From Nitrosomonas sp. Nm33 (GTDB lineage: Bacteria; Pseudomonadota; Gammaproteobacteria; Burkholderiales; Nitrosomonadaceae): a stretch of DNA of 64,000 nt. Below the pieces are notes generated by a model. The model did not search any database. It saw only the letters and a list, made by a program, of their open reading frames with translations, and was not told where the DNA came from. Location: contig NZ_FNPJ01000009.1 in the NCBI RefSeq assembly GCF_900107265.1, positions 1 through 64,000 of the forward strand, given 5' to 3'. This document shows positions 44,430-55,092 of this stretch, piece by piece. Within the stretch, counting starts at the first letter, position 1, and every line of letters starts with the position of its first letter. The position numbers and the translations under genes are program-made.

Positions 44430-47018
44430 TTAGATAGATCTACCACGGTATCCTAGTGCAGTACGGTAGTATAAGCGACGTAAAGGCGTACCATCCCGGG
44501 TCACTGTTCTATATTGCACAGTGCTAGGTTGAATAAGCAAGCGGTCAATTTCGTTTCCTGCTCGATCTTGTTCGAGCGTATGGTGTTTCATTCCTATTAA
44601 AATAATAGGTCGGTCAGTAGCGGGGTGCGATGGATACCAGAAATCATACATGGCACTATTGTCCCCAAACATATTTCGCGAGCGAATATCCATTTTGTTA
44701 CTATCTTTAGTGTAAAAAGATAAAGCACTTGCAATTGACCATTTGTTCATTCCTACTACAATGGGAGTTTGTCCATTTTGAGACCGGATTTCTTCAGCTA
44801 TTTTCTCGACTTCAATAGCTGCTTCTTTCCAGAAATAATGCTCGGCAAGAAATTGATAGGGTATTCCAGGAATACCTAATACAGCATAATGGAGTATAAA
44901 TGCATAGGCAAGCAGCGAAACAATAATAGTTGGTTGCCATATCGCTCGTAAACGGTTAGAGACTGTATGTAGAGCACTATTTTGTCCTAACATCCAGGCG
45001 ATAGTCGGTAAAACTGCAAGCCACAGAGGACAAGTCCAATGAAATCGTGGTGTATCAAATGTACTAATACCCAAAAAAATTATCAGTGGAATGCCCGTAA
45101 ATACGCACACAAATAAATTGCGTCTACGCTCACATTTATCATGCTTGCCCTTAGTGCAAACATGCCATAGTGCATGCAAGGCGGCATACAAGCCTATCGG
45201 AGTTAGAATAATTGCGACATAAAAGATAAGGTAATGAACAGAGAATACATGACCACCTCCTCCAAGTCGTTCAGTTTGAAATAAGAAAGAAACCCAGTCG
45301 TTCTGAAAATTCCAAATAATAACGGGTAAAAACAACAAGAGAGCGAGGAATGCTGAGAAATAAGGATGAGGCCGAAGCAGCCAGCGGCGCGCAGTTGGAT
45401 CTAAGATAACAAAAGTTAGAGCGGCAATACCTAATAATCCAACCGTATATTTAGATAATAGGCCCAGGCCAAAAGCGATTCCCATGCCTAACCAAGCTAT
45501 CTTTCGATCAGCTATAAGTGCGCGCTCCATGTAGTATAAAGTAGCAGCCCACGAGGCAATCAAAGGTGCATCAGGTGTCATAATTAAGCCAGAAGCAAAG
45601 CCGAATGGCAGTACAGAGAACAGCATGATTGCACGCATACCTGTTGATTTATCATATAAATTACGTGCAAATGCATATAGGTAGCCCATTGTTATCAAAC
45701 CACAGATAAAGGCTCCAATTCTCACACCAAACTCATTTTGACCTGCTATTGCGGTACCCAGCCAGATTAACCAGGCAACCATTGGAGGATGATCGAAGAA
45801 ACTCAAGTCCATGTGCTGACTATATTGCCAATAATAAGCCTCATCAGGAATGAGTTGAGCAAGACCAAGGTATACAAGGCGCAATAAAATAACAAAAAGT
45901 ACAATTCCAACTGCGGCCACTTGCCAGCGTACATTTAACGGTGGGCAATTTTTATTTTCTGGAAAAACATAAAAAGCTGAACCAAGATAATTAATTATTG
46001 CCGTTGCTGCAATTGCTGGGAATATTGCTAACTCGGCCGATAAATGCCAAGTATAGACAAGCAATGCAAGCACGCCGCCACGTAAGAGCAGTGCTAACAA
46101 TCCTACAGTTAAGAAGCGGCCGAATTGATGCCAGTCGAGGCTGCCTTTAAAGTGCGGTTGAAACGACCACTTAGAATTAAGTATATAATTTATAGTAACT
46201 GCTGTTAAAAAGCTTGTGATATGAGCCAATGCGAGTCCAGAGCTCCAATTTATCAGCCATTGGAATACCAAGGCATCGACAAAAACACCCACAAATCCAA
46301 CAATTGCGAAACGGCTAGCAGTGCCGATAGATACTGTGCCTCCGGCCAGTGTAATCAGTCGTTGTAAATAAATTAGATTATGTGAAAGAGATAATTTCGA
46401 AGTGCCATGCGCTCGGTCATGAAAAGAGATAGGTATTTCTATGACCCTAAGTTTTTCGTGGCTTGACATTAACAGCTCAAGAAGAATTTTGTATCCACGA
46501 GCCTTTTCTGGAATATTAACAATAAGCTCGCGACGGAATGCAAAGAAACCAGAAGTGGCGTCGCTGACGTCACAAATGGGGCGAGCAAGTAAGCCGCCTG
46601 CACGTGATAGCCATTGCCGGTATAAAGGCCAACCATGAGTGCTTCCACCTGAAACATATCGACTACCTACCGCAACATCATATTTCCCAGACAATACTGG
46701 TGCAACAACAGCAGGAACTTGTTCTGGTAAATGGCTTAAATCTGCATCCATTACAAGGATAGTATCGCTTTTAGCAATAGATGCACCTGCCAGAATTGAT
46801 GCAGTCAGATCTGGTTTCTCTTGTCTCTCAATAAGATGAATATTCTTATTGTGTGTTTCCCATTCACGTATTTTATTTGGAGTTCCATCCTTTGATCCAT
46901 CATCAACAAAAATGATTTCAAAGCTTCCCGGTAACAAATCAAGAGCGAATAAACGTGATAACAGTAAATCTACATTTTCTGATTCATTAAGCGTGGGAAT
47001 GACAATAGAAAATTGCAT
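44430..47018 (-). CDS. Three-module glycosyltransferase: GT2 (DPM1-like), GtrA and ArnT/PMT-like
   Basis: 862 residues. Residues 1-225 form a polyprenyl-phosphate sugar synthase (FSIVIPTLNESENV, FVDDGSKDGT, VMDADLSHLPEQVP, SGFFAFRREL). Residues 235-355 form a GtrA-like four-helix flippase segment (RFAIVGFVGVFVDALVFQWL). Residues 365-862 form a multi-helix GT83/ArnT-like transferase (LIPDEAYYWQYSQHMD, FFDHPPMVAWLIWLG). One protein could thus make a lipid-linked sugar, flip it and transfer it. The acceptor is unknown: lipid A, a sphingolipid or protein are open. It follows mltG on the minus strand after 53 bases. Confidence 0.88.
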   Translation of the reverse strand: MQFSIVIPTLNESENVDLLLSRLFALDLLPGSFEIIFVDDGSKDGTPNKIREWETHNKNIHLIERQEKPDLTASILAGASIAKSDTILVMDADLSHLPEQVPAVVAPVLSGKYDVAVGSRYVSGGSTHGWPLYRQWLSRAGGLLARPICDVSDATSGFFAFRRELIVNIPEKARGYKILLELLMSSHEKLRVIEIPISFHDRAHGTSKLSLSHNLIYLQRLITLAGGTVSIGTASRFAIVGFVGVFVDALVFQWLINWSSGLALAHITSFLTAVTINYILNSKWSFQPHFKGSLDWHQFGRFLTVGLLALLLRGGVLALLVYTWHLSAELAIFPAIAATAIINYLGSAFYVFPENKNCPPLNVRWQVAAVGIVLFVILLRLVYLGLAQLIPDEAYYWQYSQHMDLSFFDHPPMVAWLIWLGTAIAGQNEFGVRIGAFICGLITMGYLYAFARNLYDKSTGMRAIMLFSVLPFGFASGLIMTPDAPLIASWAATLYYMERALIADRKIAWLGMGIAFGLGLLSKYTVGLLGIAALTFVILDPTARRWLLRPHPYFSAFLALLLFLPVIIWNFQNDWVSFLFQTERLGGGGHVFSVHYLIFYVAIILTPIGLYAALHALWHVCTKGKHDKCERRRNLFVCVFTGIPLIIFLGISTFDTPRFHWTCPLWLAVLPTIAWMLGQNSALHTVSNRLRAIWQPTIIVSLLAYAFILHYAVLGIPGIPYQFLAEHYFWKEAAIEVEKIAEEIRSQNGQTPIVVGMNKWSIASALSFYTKDSNKMDIRSRNMFGDNSAMYDFWYPSHPATDRPIILIGMKHHTLEQDRAGNEIDRLLIQPSTVQYRTVTRDGTPLRRLYYRTALGYRGRSI

Positions 47019-47071
47019 TATTTTACTTTATAGGAAATATGAATTCAGAAGTGTGAAGTGTTTATGATTAC

Positions 47072-48082
47072 CTACTGTTTCTGGTATTTATGCACTGCAC
47101 GGTTATGGTCTTTCAGATTAGTTGAGAAATGTGATTCTCCATTTCCCTTCGCAACGAAATAGAGGGCATCAGTTTCTGCTGGATTAAAAGCTGCCTGAAT
47201 TGAGGCTAATCCCGGTATGGCAATAGGTGAAGGAGGGAGTCCGGTCCGTGTATAAGTATTATATTCCTGGTCAGTAAGCAAGTCCTGTTTGCGTAAATTT
47301 CCATCAAAATCATGCCCTGCCCCGTATATAACAGTCGGATCAACTTGGAGTTTCATACCTAAACGTAGTCGATTAATTAGAACGCCTGCGATAATACTAC
47401 GGTCACTTTCCTTACCAGTTTCTTTTTCAATGATCGAAGCTAGGATCAATCCTTCATATTCTGACTTTAATGGAAGAGATTCTTTTCGAGAAGACCAAGC
47501 CACTTTTAGGCGATTTTGCATTGTTTGATAGGCACGTTTTAGGATACTGACATCACTGCTATTTCGTGGAAAAAAATAAGTATCCGGAAAAAATAAACCT
47601 TCTGCTTTTAATTCGGAAGCACCAATTAGCTGCAGAATCTCTTGTTCACTAAGATTAAGTGTATCGTGCCGAATCGCTGAATGTTCGTCTAATACTTTCC
47701 TAAGTTGAGAAAATGTCCAACCTTCGATAAACCGAATTTCATTTTGCCTTATATCCCCTTTAACAAGATATTCCAGTAATTGCAGAGGAGAGGTCTCTTC
47801 AACAAGTACATATTCACCTGCTTTTATCAATGACTCATAACCAAATGCCTTTGATAGCAAGATAAAAGACCAAGCATTTGGGAGTAGATGATCTGCAACT
47901 AATTCATTGGAAATACTCTTTAGATTACCACCTGATTTAATCGAGAATTCATATGGGGTAAATGGCAGCTTGGTTGCAGTATTAACAAAGTAATAAAACC
48001 AACTGATAAAGAGAATGATTCCAATGAGAGTGAATAAAAAAAGTACCTTCAGTTTCCGAGATAGGCGTTTTAGCACCCACAT
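47072..48082 (-). CDS. mltG: Endolytic transglycosylase MltG (YceG)
   Basis: 336 residues with one N-terminal membrane helix (residues 13-34) and a periplasmic YceG domain. Motifs are EGWTFSQLRKVL, LASIIEKETGKESDRSIIAG with the catalytic Glu, FINRLRLGMKLQVDPT-like VLINRLRLGMKLQVDPTVIY and GLPPSPIAIPGLASIQAAF. It cuts nascent glycan strands and sets their length. It follows fabF after 15 bases, a well-known neighbourhood (E. coli has pabC between). Cotranscribed with the fab genes. Confidence 0.93.
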   Translation of the reverse strand: MWVLKRLSRKLKVLFLFTLIGIILFISWFYYFVNTATKLPFTPYEFSIKSGGNLKSISNELVADHLLPNAWSFILLSKAFGYESLIKAGEYVLVEETSPLQLLEYLVKGDIRQNEIRFIEGWTFSQLRKVLDEHSAIRHDTLNLSEQEILQLIGASELKAEGLFFPDTYFFPRNSSDVSILKRAYQTMQNRLKVAWSSRKESLPLKSEYEGLILASIIEKETGKESDRSIIAGVLINRLRLGMKLQVDPTVIYGAGHDFDGNLRKQDLLTDQEYNTYTRTGLPPSPIAIPGLASIQAAFNPAETDALYFVAKGNGESHFSTNLKDHNRAVHKYQKQ

Positions 48083-48097
48083 ACGCCAGAGATGTAG

Positions 48098-49339
48098 CTA
48101 AATTTTACGAAATACCAAAGTTCCGTTAGTTCCCCCGAACCCAAAAGAATTTGATATTGCTAAATTTATTTTCATATCTCTGGCAGTATTGGGAACATAA
48201 TCCAAATCGCATTCTGGATCAGGCTCAAATAGATTAATAGTAGGGGGTACGGCTTGATGATAGAGCGTTAGCACAGAAAATATTGCCTCTACTCCCCCGG
48301 CAGCACCTAATAAATGTCCAGTCATTGATTTGGTAGAATTGATAACAAGTTTCTTCGCATGATCACCAAAACACCGTTTAACCGCAATTGTTTCTGCTAT
48401 ATCGCCTAAAGGAGTTGATGTACCATGAGCATTGATATAATCAACTTCATCAACGTTAACACCTGCGCTCTTAAGAGCGTTTGACATACAGCGAGCGGCT
48501 CCTTCGCCATCTTCGCATGGGGCGGTCATGTGATGTGCATCCGCACTCATACCAAACCCAACAAGTTCCGCATATATCTTTGCGCCCCGTCGCTTAGCAT
48601 GCTCCATTTCTTCCAAAACTAAAATGCCTGCCCCTTCGCTTAAAACAAAACCATCTCTACCTTTATCCCAAGGACGGCTGGCTGAAGCTGGGTCATCATT
48701 TCGCGATGACAGAGCCCGTGCTGAAGAAAATCCTCCTATCGCAAGTGGAGTTACACATGATTCTGCGCCACCGCAAACCATAATATCTGCATCACCATAT
48801 TCAATCATGCGCGCGGAGCTACCAATAGTATGAGTAGAAGTAGTACATGCAGTAACAATGGCTAAATTAGGACCTTTATACCCGAACATGATAGATAAAT
48901 TGCCAGATATCATGTTAATAATAGTACTGGGTATAAAAAATGGAGAGATTTTCCGTGGACCACCAGCATGATAAGCAGAATCAGTATCTTCAATCATTGG
49001 CAAGCCACCGATTCCAGAGCCAATATTAATGCCTATACGTTCTGGATCAAGCCCAGCTAAATCTTCTATAGACGCATCTTTTATTGCTTGGATTGCTGCT
49101 GCCATACCATAATGAATAAAAATATCCATTCGCCGTGCATCTTTGGCTGAGATATACTGCGTAATATCGAAGTTCTTAACTTCACCAGCAATTTGTGAAG
49201 AAAAAGGGGATGCATCAAAGCGAGTTATTTTAGTAATACCAGATTTTCCGGCAACAATGTTCTGCCAGGTATCAGAAACATTATTTCCTACGGGTGAAAC
49301 AATACCCAGCCCTGTAACCGCTATCCTACGTTTGGACAA
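48098..49339 (-). CDS. fabF: 3-oxoacyl-ACP synthase II
   Basis: 413 residues, the full length for KAS II. Active-site Cys lies in VTACTTSTHTIG (near residue 164), the two His in YINAHGTSTPLGD and TKSMTGHLLGAAG, and the end motif in SNSFGFGGTNGTL. Elongates acyl-ACP with malonyl-ACP, notably for unsaturated and longer chains. Lies 35 bases downstream of acpP and 15 before mltG. Confidence 0.96.
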   Translation of the reverse strand: MSKRRIAVTGLGIVSPVGNNVSDTWQNIVAGKSGITKITRFDASPFSSQIAGEVKNFDITQYISAKDARRMDIFIHYGMAAAIQAIKDASIEDLAGLDPERIGINIGSGIGGLPMIEDTDSAYHAGGPRKISPFFIPSTIINMISGNLSIMFGYKGPNLAIVTACTTSTHTIGSSARMIEYGDADIMVCGGAESCVTPLAIGGFSSARALSSRNDDPASASRPWDKGRDGFVLSEGAGILVLEEMEHAKRRGAKIYAELVGFGMSADAHHMTAPCEDGEGAARCMSNALKSAGVNVDEVDYINAHGTSTPLGDIAETIAVKRCFGDHAKKLVINSTKSMTGHLLGAAGGVEAIFSVLTLYHQAVPPTINLFEPDPECDLDYVPNTARDMKINLAISNSFGFGGTNGTLVFRKI

Positions 49340-49374
49340 AAAATACTCCAGTAGATAAAGATAAAAAAGAAAAG

Positions 49375-49620
49375 TTAGTGAGATGTATGTTGATTAACGT
49401 AGTCAATCGCTTCTTGAACAGTGTTGATTTTTTCAGCTTGCTCATCAGGAATTTCACATTCAAATTCTTCTTCCAATGCCATAACAAGTTCTACAGTATC
49501 AAGCGAATCAGCGCCTAAGTCATTCACAAAGGAGGATTCATTTTTGACATCTGCTTCATTTACACCCAATTGTTCAGCTACAATTTTTTTGATGCGTTGC
49601 TCTATATTAATATTTTCCAT
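49375..49620 (-). CDS. acpP: Acyl carrier protein (fatty acid synthesis)
   Basis: 81 residues. The phosphopantetheine Ser is in [18 protein letters not shown] (near residue 39). Acidic and helical, as expected for the universal carrier of type II fatty acid synthesis. It follows fabG after a gap of 182 bases, which may contain an extra promoter for acpP, since this carrier is needed in large amounts. Different from the dedicated ACP at 41137. Confidence 0.97.
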   Translation of the reverse strand: MENINIEQRIKKIVAEQLGVNEADVKNESSFVNDLGADSLDTVELVMALEEEFECEIPDEQAEKINTVQEAIDYVNQHTSH

Positions 49621-49802
49621 CTATGCACCTTTCCTTTCTACGTGAGAAGAACTAAACAATTTTAACAAATTTCCTATACTAACAAAACTAACACCTTTAC
49701 TGCATCCAGGTTATTTTAAAAGCTATTTATTAATAAAATCATTTGACATAAAGATTAATACCGTAATTTGAAAAGATTTTTTCCAAAAATTTCTAATTTC
49801 AA

Positions 49803-50543
49803 TTAATCCATATACATTCCACCATTCACGTGTAAAGTCGTGCCTGTAATGTAACTTGCTGCTGGAGAAGCTAGAAAGACTACTGCTGATGCTATGTCTA
49901 TCGGACGCCCCAATCTACCTAATGGGATATGCTGGATTAGATTTTGCTGCTGCTCAGCAGTAAGAGATCGTGTCATATCAGTATCAATAAACCCGGGGGC
50001 AATACAATTAATTGTGATATTTCGACTTCCTACCTCACGCGCTAGTGATTTACTGAAACCGATCATACCAGCTTTGGCTGCAGCATAATTTGTTTGCCCA
50101 GGATTGCCCGTTACTCCGACTACAGACGAAATATTAATAATACGTCCTGCACGTGCTTTCATCATGGAGCGCAGTACAGCGCGACTCAGGAAGAATACCG
50201 ATTTGAGGTTGGTCTCCATAATTTCATCCCATTCTTCATCTTTCATTCTAGCCAGTAAATTGTCGCGAGTGATTCCTGCATTATTGACCAATATACTAAT
50301 CTCACCAAATGTTTCTCGAATAGTTTCAATGGCGTTATTAATTTGGGCAATGCTGTTGACATTCATTGCCAAGCCCATTCCTTTTATTTGGGCTTCTTTT
50401 AGATACTGATTGATAATCTCTGCGCCATTCTGAGTGGTAGACGTGCCTATTACAATAGCGCCATGCTTGCCTAACTCAGAAGCTATAGCTTGTCCAATTC
50501 CTCGACTGGCGCCTGTAACTAAAGCTACTTGAGTGCTTAACAT
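49803..50543 (-). CDS. fabG: 3-oxoacyl-ACP reductase
   Basis: 246-residue classical SDR: TGASRGIGQAIASELG, NNAGITRDNLLARMKDE, the catalytic Ser in INISSVVG, and Tyr/Lys in NYAAAKAGMIGF. The C-terminal VFLASPAASYITGTTLHVNGG is typical. NADPH-dependent reduction of 3-oxoacyl-ACP. In the fab operon between fabD and acpP. Confidence 0.96.
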   Translation of the reverse strand: MLSTQVALVTGASRGIGQAIASELGKHGAIVIGTSTTQNGAEIINQYLKEAQIKGMGLAMNVNSIAQINNAIETIRETFGEISILVNNAGITRDNLLARMKDEEWDEIMETNLKSVFFLSRAVLRSMMKARAGRIINISSVVGVTGNPGQTNYAAAKAGMIGFSKSLAREVGSRNITINCIAPGFIDTDMTRSLTAEQQQNLIQHIPLGRLGRPIDIASAVVFLASPAASYITGTTLHVNGGMYMD

Positions 50544-50576
50544 TATTTCTCCGTTTGATAATATATTGGATGCAAT

Positions 50577-51515
50577 TTATTTCAATATATCTATTGTTTG
50601 TCTGAGAGCATTACTATCTGTCAATGATAAGCTTTTTAATTTTCCATCGATACGCTTGGTCAAGCCGGTTAGTACCTTGCCTGGTCCACATTCGATAACA
50701 TGATCTACGTCTGCTGATGCAAAAGCGCGAATGGTTTCTGTCCATTGCACTGGACTATATAGTTGCTTTGCCAATATTTCTCTGATAGACACAGCATCAT
50801 GATGCTGTTGAACATCCACATTATGCAAAATGGGAATTGTGGGTGATTCAAATGATATTTTCTCAAGCAATTGATGCATTTTCTCGGCCGCTGGTCTCAT
50901 AAGCGAGCAATGCGACGGAATACTCATTGGTAACAATATGGCTAATTTTGCTCCTTTTGCTTTGGATAGCTCCATAGCATGCTGGACCGCATTCTTGTGA
51001 CCTGCGATCACTATTTGGCCAGGCGAGTTGAAATTAGCAGGTTCTAATGATATTCCATCGTAACTACTCATAATTTCAGCACAAACTGCTCGCACCTCAT
51101 CATCGTCTAATCCCACTATCGCTGCCATGCCGCCCACTCCTTCTGGAACACACTCTTGCATGATTTTTGCGCGATAGCTAACCAGTTTTAGCGCATCAGG
51201 GAAAGTTAAAGCTCCTGATACTACGAGTGCTGTATATTCTGCTAAGCTGTGACCAGCCAAGTAATCCGGTTTCTTCCCTCCCAGATTTTCCCATGCACGA
51301 TAAACTGCAACCCCTGCTGTCAACATAATCGGTTGCGTATTGACTGTTAAGTTGAGATCTTCGGCTGGTCCTTGATTAGCTAATGACCACAAATCCTGTT
51401 TAAGAATATCAGCAGCTTCAGAAAATGTTTCGTGCATCAAGGGTAGATCCGCATAACCTTTCATCATGCCGACTGATTGCGAACCCTGTCCAGGAAAAAT
51501 AAATGCAGTTTTCAT
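50577..51515 (-). CDS. fabD: Malonyl-CoA:ACP transacylase
   Basis: 312 residues. FPGQGSQSVGM at the start, the nucleophile Ser in LAGHSLAEYTALV (near residue 92), the Arg in SYRAKIMQE and the His in PSHCSLM match FabD. Transfers malonyl from CoA to AcpP. Three bases separate it from fabH. Confidence 0.96.
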   Translation of the reverse strand: MKTAFIFPGQGSQSVGMMKGYADLPLMHETFSEAADILKQDLWSLANQGPAEDLNLTVNTQPIMLTAGVAVYRAWENLGGKKPDYLAGHSLAEYTALVVSGALTFPDALKLVSYRAKIMQECVPEGVGGMAAIVGLDDDEVRAVCAEIMSSYDGISLEPANFNSPGQIVIAGHKNAVQHAMELSKAKGAKLAILLPMSIPSHCSLMRPAAEKMHQLLEKISFESPTIPILHNVDVQQHHDAVSIREILAKQLYSPVQWTETIRAFASADVDHVIECGPGKVLTGLTKRIDGKLKSLSLTDSNALRQTIDILK

Positions 51516-51518
51516 ATA

Positions 51519-52478
51519 TCACCAGCGTAGTAGCACTGCACCCCAAGTGAAGCCGCCACCTACGCCTTCTAGCACGACGCATTGATCTGATTTAATGCGT
51601 CCATCACGCACAGCGATGTCCAAAGCTAACGGCACAGAAGCGGCCGATGTATTCCCGTGCTGATCGACGGTCGTAACCACTTTTTCCATCGGGATTCCAA
51701 GTTTCTTGGCAGTAGATTTTATAATACGAATGTTGGCTTGATGGGGAATTAGCCAGTCAATATCCGATGCTTGTAAATTATTAGCTGTGATAGCCTCAGA
51801 TACGGCTTCTTCTAGAACTTTAACTGCAAACTTGAATACAGTGTTTCCTTCCATAGTAATGAAGGGCGAACCTTGTATCTTACCACCACAGATATTCCCT
51901 GGTGCAGCAAGTACTTTGTTATAACTTCCACTGGCATGCAGGTGGCTTGAGAGTATTCCAGGTTGATTACTTTGCGTCAACACGACAGCGCCAGCGCCAT
52001 CGCCAAACAAAACACAAGTGGTACGGTCAGTCCAGTCAAGAATTCGTGAATAAACTTCGGTTCCTACAACCAGCGCATTCCGGCACTTACCAGAACTTAC
52101 AAACATATCAGCTGTAGCGAGAGCGTATATAAAACCGCTACATACTGCTTGTACATCAAATGCTGGGCCACCACCGCTAATACCCAGCTTATCTTGCAGG
52201 ATGCAAGCCGTGCTTGGAAAAATCATATCCGGGGTTGTCGTGGCTAGAATGATTAGATCAATGTCTTGAGCCTGGATGCCAGCAGCATCTATGGCTCTGC
52301 GACTTGCTTCAAGCGCGAGGTCACTGGCCATTTGACCATCAGCTGCAATATGGCGTTGAACGATACCTGTCCGCTCACGTATCCATTCATCACTGGTATC
52401 CACCATGCGTTCGAGGTCATGATTAGTCAAAATTTTTTCAGGTAAATAACTGCCTGTTCCAATGATCTTTGAATACAT
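51519..52478 (-). CDS. fabH: 3-oxoacyl-ACP synthase III
   Basis: 319 residues. Catalytic Cys in [15 protein letters not shown] (near residue 113), His in IPHQANIRI and Asn in [15 protein letters not shown]. Starts fatty acid synthesis from acetyl-CoA and malonyl-ACP. Three bases lie on each side to fabD and plsX, so translation is tightly linked. Confidence 0.96.
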   Translation of the reverse strand: MYSKIIGTGSYLPEKILTNHDLERMVDTSDEWIRERTGIVQRHIAADGQMASDLALEASRRAIDAAGIQAQDIDLIILATTTPDMIFPSTACILQDKLGISGGGPAFDVQAVCSGFIYALATADMFVSSGKCRNALVVGTEVYSRILDWTDRTTCVLFGDGAGAVVLTQSNQPGILSSHLHASGSYNKVLAAPGNICGGKIQGSPFITMEGNTVFKFAVKVLEEAVSEAITANNLQASDIDWLIPHQANIRIIKSTAKKLGIPMEKVVTTVDQHGNTSAASVPLALDIAVRDGRIKSDQCVVLEGVGGGFTWGAVLLRW

Positions 52479-52481
52479 GTT

Positions 52482-53528
52482 TTATTCCACAAGTGCTGAA
52501 TTAAATTTACTTTTTTTTGCGTTGTGTTGTAATTCTGCTATGTGTTCACTGATATGGCGTAACATTCCCCCGCGCACTTCCTCTGCACCTCGCTTGATAG
52601 CCGCACAAAATGCATGCTTATCAGCAGATCCATGACTTTTTATAACAATGCCACGTAATCCAAGCAAACTGGCACCATTATACTCGCGATGATCAACTCG
52701 TTGTTTGAATGCGTTGATAACGGGTAAAGCCACAAACCCTGCAAATCTCGTAAATATATTTCGCTTAAATTCCTGACGCAAAAAAGTAGCGAGCATTTGT
52801 GCCACACCTTCTGATGTTTTCAAGGCAACATTACCCACAAAGCCATCACAAACTACAACATCTGTTGTTCCTTTATAAATATCATCACCTTCGATATTTC
52901 CATAGAAATTTAATCCACTATCTCGTAGTAGTTCTGCAGCTTGCTTGACCACTTCATTACCTTTGATATCTTCTTCGCCTATATTGAGCAAACCAATGCT
53001 GGGATCTTTCTTATTTTCAACAGAAGATACTAGCGTGGCGCCCATCATACCAAATTGTAGTAAATGTTCAGCAGTGCAATTGACGTTTGCACCTAAATCC
53101 AATATGTAAGTGTGTCCTTTAATGGTAGGCAAAACAACTGCAAGTGCTGGTCTATCAATACCCTGGATAGTTTTTAGAACAAAACGCGAGGTCGCTAACA
53201 ATGCTCCAGTATTACCAGCGCTGATACATGCCTGAGCTTCACCATTTTTAACCAAATTAATCGCAACGCGCATGGAAGAGTCTTTTTTGTTTCGCAATGC
53301 AAGCGCCGGAGGTTCATCCATATTCACGACTTCACTTGCCGCATGTAACCTCATTCGTGGACTAAGAGGCATATCCAGTGAGCGTAATTCAGCTTCGATT
53401 ACATCAGGGATTCCGACTAAAATAATATCAACCTCGGGATCGCTATGTAGGTACTTAATTGCCGAAGGAACCGTAACATGTGGGCCATGATCACCGCCCA
53501 TACAATCAATTGCCACAGTAATGTTCAC
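52482..53528 (-). CDS. plsX: Phosphate acyltransferase PlsX
   Basis: 348 residues, with [11 protein letters not shown] at the start, [17 protein letters not shown] and [32 protein letters not shown] and [17 protein letters not shown] follow. Makes acyl-phosphate from acyl-ACP for phospholipid synthesis. It sits 83 bases after rpmF and before fabH, the conserved bacterial order. Confidence 0.96.
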   Translation of the reverse strand: MNITVAIDCMGGDHGPHVTVPSAIKYLHSDPEVDIILVGIPDVIEAELRSLDMPLSPRMRLHAASEVVNMDEPPALALRNKKDSSMRVAINLVKNGEAQACISAGNTGALLATSRFVLKTIQGIDRPALAVVLPTIKGHTYILDLGANVNCTAEHLLQFGMMGATLVSSVENKKDPSIGLLNIGEEDIKGNEVVKQAAELLRDSGLNFYGNIEGDDIYKGTTDVVVCDGFVGNVALKTSEGVAQMLATFLRQEFKRNIFTRFAGFVALPVINAFKQRVDHREYNGASLLGLRGIVIKSHGSADKHAFCAAIKRGAEEVRGGMLRHISEHIAELQHNAKKSKFNSALVE

Positions 53529-53611
53529 TTTAGGTTACTCTTAATAGTGCGCTATGACAGTTCTAGGCGGTGTTTGATGAAATCAAAGATGTAGATATAG
53601 AGATAAGGGAT

Positions 53612-53794
53612 CTATTCGTCGTTTTTAGTTTTGATAACTTTCCTGCCGCGGTAGTATCCATTCGGACTGATATGGTGACGTAAGTGTACTTCCCCGGTAG
53701 TAGGCTCTATGGCTAAAGGTGGATTGGTCAAAAAATCGTGGGAACGATGCATTCCACGTTTGGATGGGGATTTTTTATTTTGCTGAACAGCCAT
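53612..53794 (-). CDS. rpmF: 50S ribosomal protein L32
   Basis: 60 residues: [19 protein letters not shown] at the start and [14 protein letters not shown] at the end, both standard for L32. The zinc-binding cysteines found in some L32 proteins are absent here, so it is the C-minus type. Lies between yceD and plsX, the near-universal order. Very basic, short and conserved. Confidence 0.95.
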   Translation of the reverse strand: MAVQQNKKSPSKRGMHRSHDFLTNPPLAIEPTTGEVHLRHHISPNGYYRGRKVIKTKNDE

Positions 53795-53820
53795 GTTATG
53801 TTGACTCCAAAAATTAAACT

Positions 53821-54336
53821 TTAGTGTGCTTGTTTCTTCAATGACTTCAGTGCAACAAATGGATGTTTCTTGATCACTTTTGTTATTTCTGAAGTATTAA
53901 CAGTATTTTTACTGAATGAACATTGATCTTCCTCATGACGGGGAGAAATAGGCAAACTCAGAATGATCTCATCTTCAATGAGTGTTAGTGCATCAATATC
54001 AGGAGATGCTAGAATGGCATCGACCGAAATATCTTCATTATAATATGAGAATTCATCTTGATTTCTTGCTATCAGCAAGCTCGTTTCTATATTCAAGGTA
54101 TGTTCCAGTTTACCGAGGCAACGTTGGCAACAAAGACTAATCATTCCTGTGATCATTATTTTGAGTGTTGGCCTACCTTTTTCGTCAAAAATACCACTTA
54201 TCGAGTAAATGATCTCTCCAGAATGATCAGACAAATATTCGCGTAGACGTTCCAATTCAGCGGGCAGGATTTTACCATGATGTACATCGGTATTGCGTAC
54301 AAAATTGAGAGAATCTATGATAAAACGTTTACCCAT
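53821..54336 (-). CDS. yceD: DUF177 family protein YceD
   Basis: 171 residues. The central conserved patch [20 protein letters not shown] holds the family C-x2-C. An acidic region and the motif [30 protein letters not shown] (cut at the middle) follow, and a lysine-rich tail ends it. The family is linked to 23S rRNA maturation in bacteria and plants. It always precedes rpmF, here by 26 bases, and shares a 63-base divergent promoter region with maf. Confidence 0.9.
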   Translation of the reverse strand: MGKRFIIDSLNFVRNTDVHHGKILPAELERLREYLSDHSGEIIYSISGIFDEKGRPTLKIMITGMISLCCQRCLGKLEHTLNIETSLLIARNQDEFSYYNEDISVDAILASPDIDALTLIEDEIILSLPISPRHEEDQCSFSKNTVNTSEITKVIKKHPFVALKSLKKQAH

Positions 54337-54399
54337 AATTTTTGCATGCTATATTTTTTATAGTTAAGTGTCAAAAGCTATTACAAACATTATAACATT

Positions 54400-54996
54400 T
54401 TGAAAACACAGTACGTTCACCCACGAATTATTTTGGGATCCAGTTCATTATATCGCCGCGAACTTCTCCAGCGTCTAAAACTTCCTTTTGAAACAGCAAA
54501 TCCAGCCATTGATGAAACGCCCTTACAGGATGAAACACCTGAGGCCACCGCTCTTAGATTAGCTGAAAATAAAGCCTATGCTATTGCGGCAATTTATAAC
54601 GATGCACTTATCATAGCTGCGGATCAGGTAGCTGTTCTGGAAGGTATTCAATTGGGTAAACCGCTGAATTATGCTAATGCGGTCAAGCAATTGCGTTTAA
54701 TGCGAGGTAAAGAAATTGTTTTTTACACAGCACTATGTCTGTTAAATAGTCATACTAATCGACTGCAAACATGTGTTGTTCCATATTTTGTTAAATTTCG
54801 CGAGTTAAGTGATCAGCAAATCGAGCGTTATCTTTCCAAAGAACAGCCTTATCATTGTGCAGGAAGCGCTAAATCAGAGGGACTCGGGATTGCTTTGATC
54901 GAACGGATGAAGGGTGACGACCCTAATGCTTTGATCGGATTGCCGCTTATTGCATTGGTGAACATGCTGTTAGCAGAAGGGGTAGAAGTTATTTAA
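54400..54996 (+). CDS. Maf family nucleotide pyrophosphatase (YceF type)
   Basis: 198 residues with the Maf start [16 protein letters not shown], the [12 protein letters not shown] loop, [14 protein letters not shown] with the catalytic Asp and [42 protein letters not shown] ends it (cut after GLGIALI). Hydrolyses non-canonical or modified nucleoside triphosphates, m7GTP for the YceF branch. Start is TTG at 54400. Divergent from yceD as in E. coli. Confidence 0.93.
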   Translation: MKTQYVHPRIILGSSSLYRRELLQRLKLPFETANPAIDETPLQDETPEATALRLAENKAYAIAAIYNDALIIAADQVAVLEGIQLGKPLNYANAVKQLRLMRGKEIVFYTALCLLNSHTNRLQTCVVPYFVKFRELSDQQIERYLSKEQPYHCAGSAKSEGLGIALIERMKGDDPNALIGLPLIALVNMLLAEGVEVI

Positions 54997-55092
54997 TTTT
55001 TTCTTTACAGTTACCAGAAGATCAATTAGCCTAATTCTTTTACCTCCCATAAATTCCGTAAGCAGTGTAATGAGCAATGATTGATTTCTAAT

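Noticed and set aside
46441-47067. Plus-strand ORFs over the glycosyltransferase gene
   Set aside because: They are antisense shadows of a well-supported gene with clear motifs.
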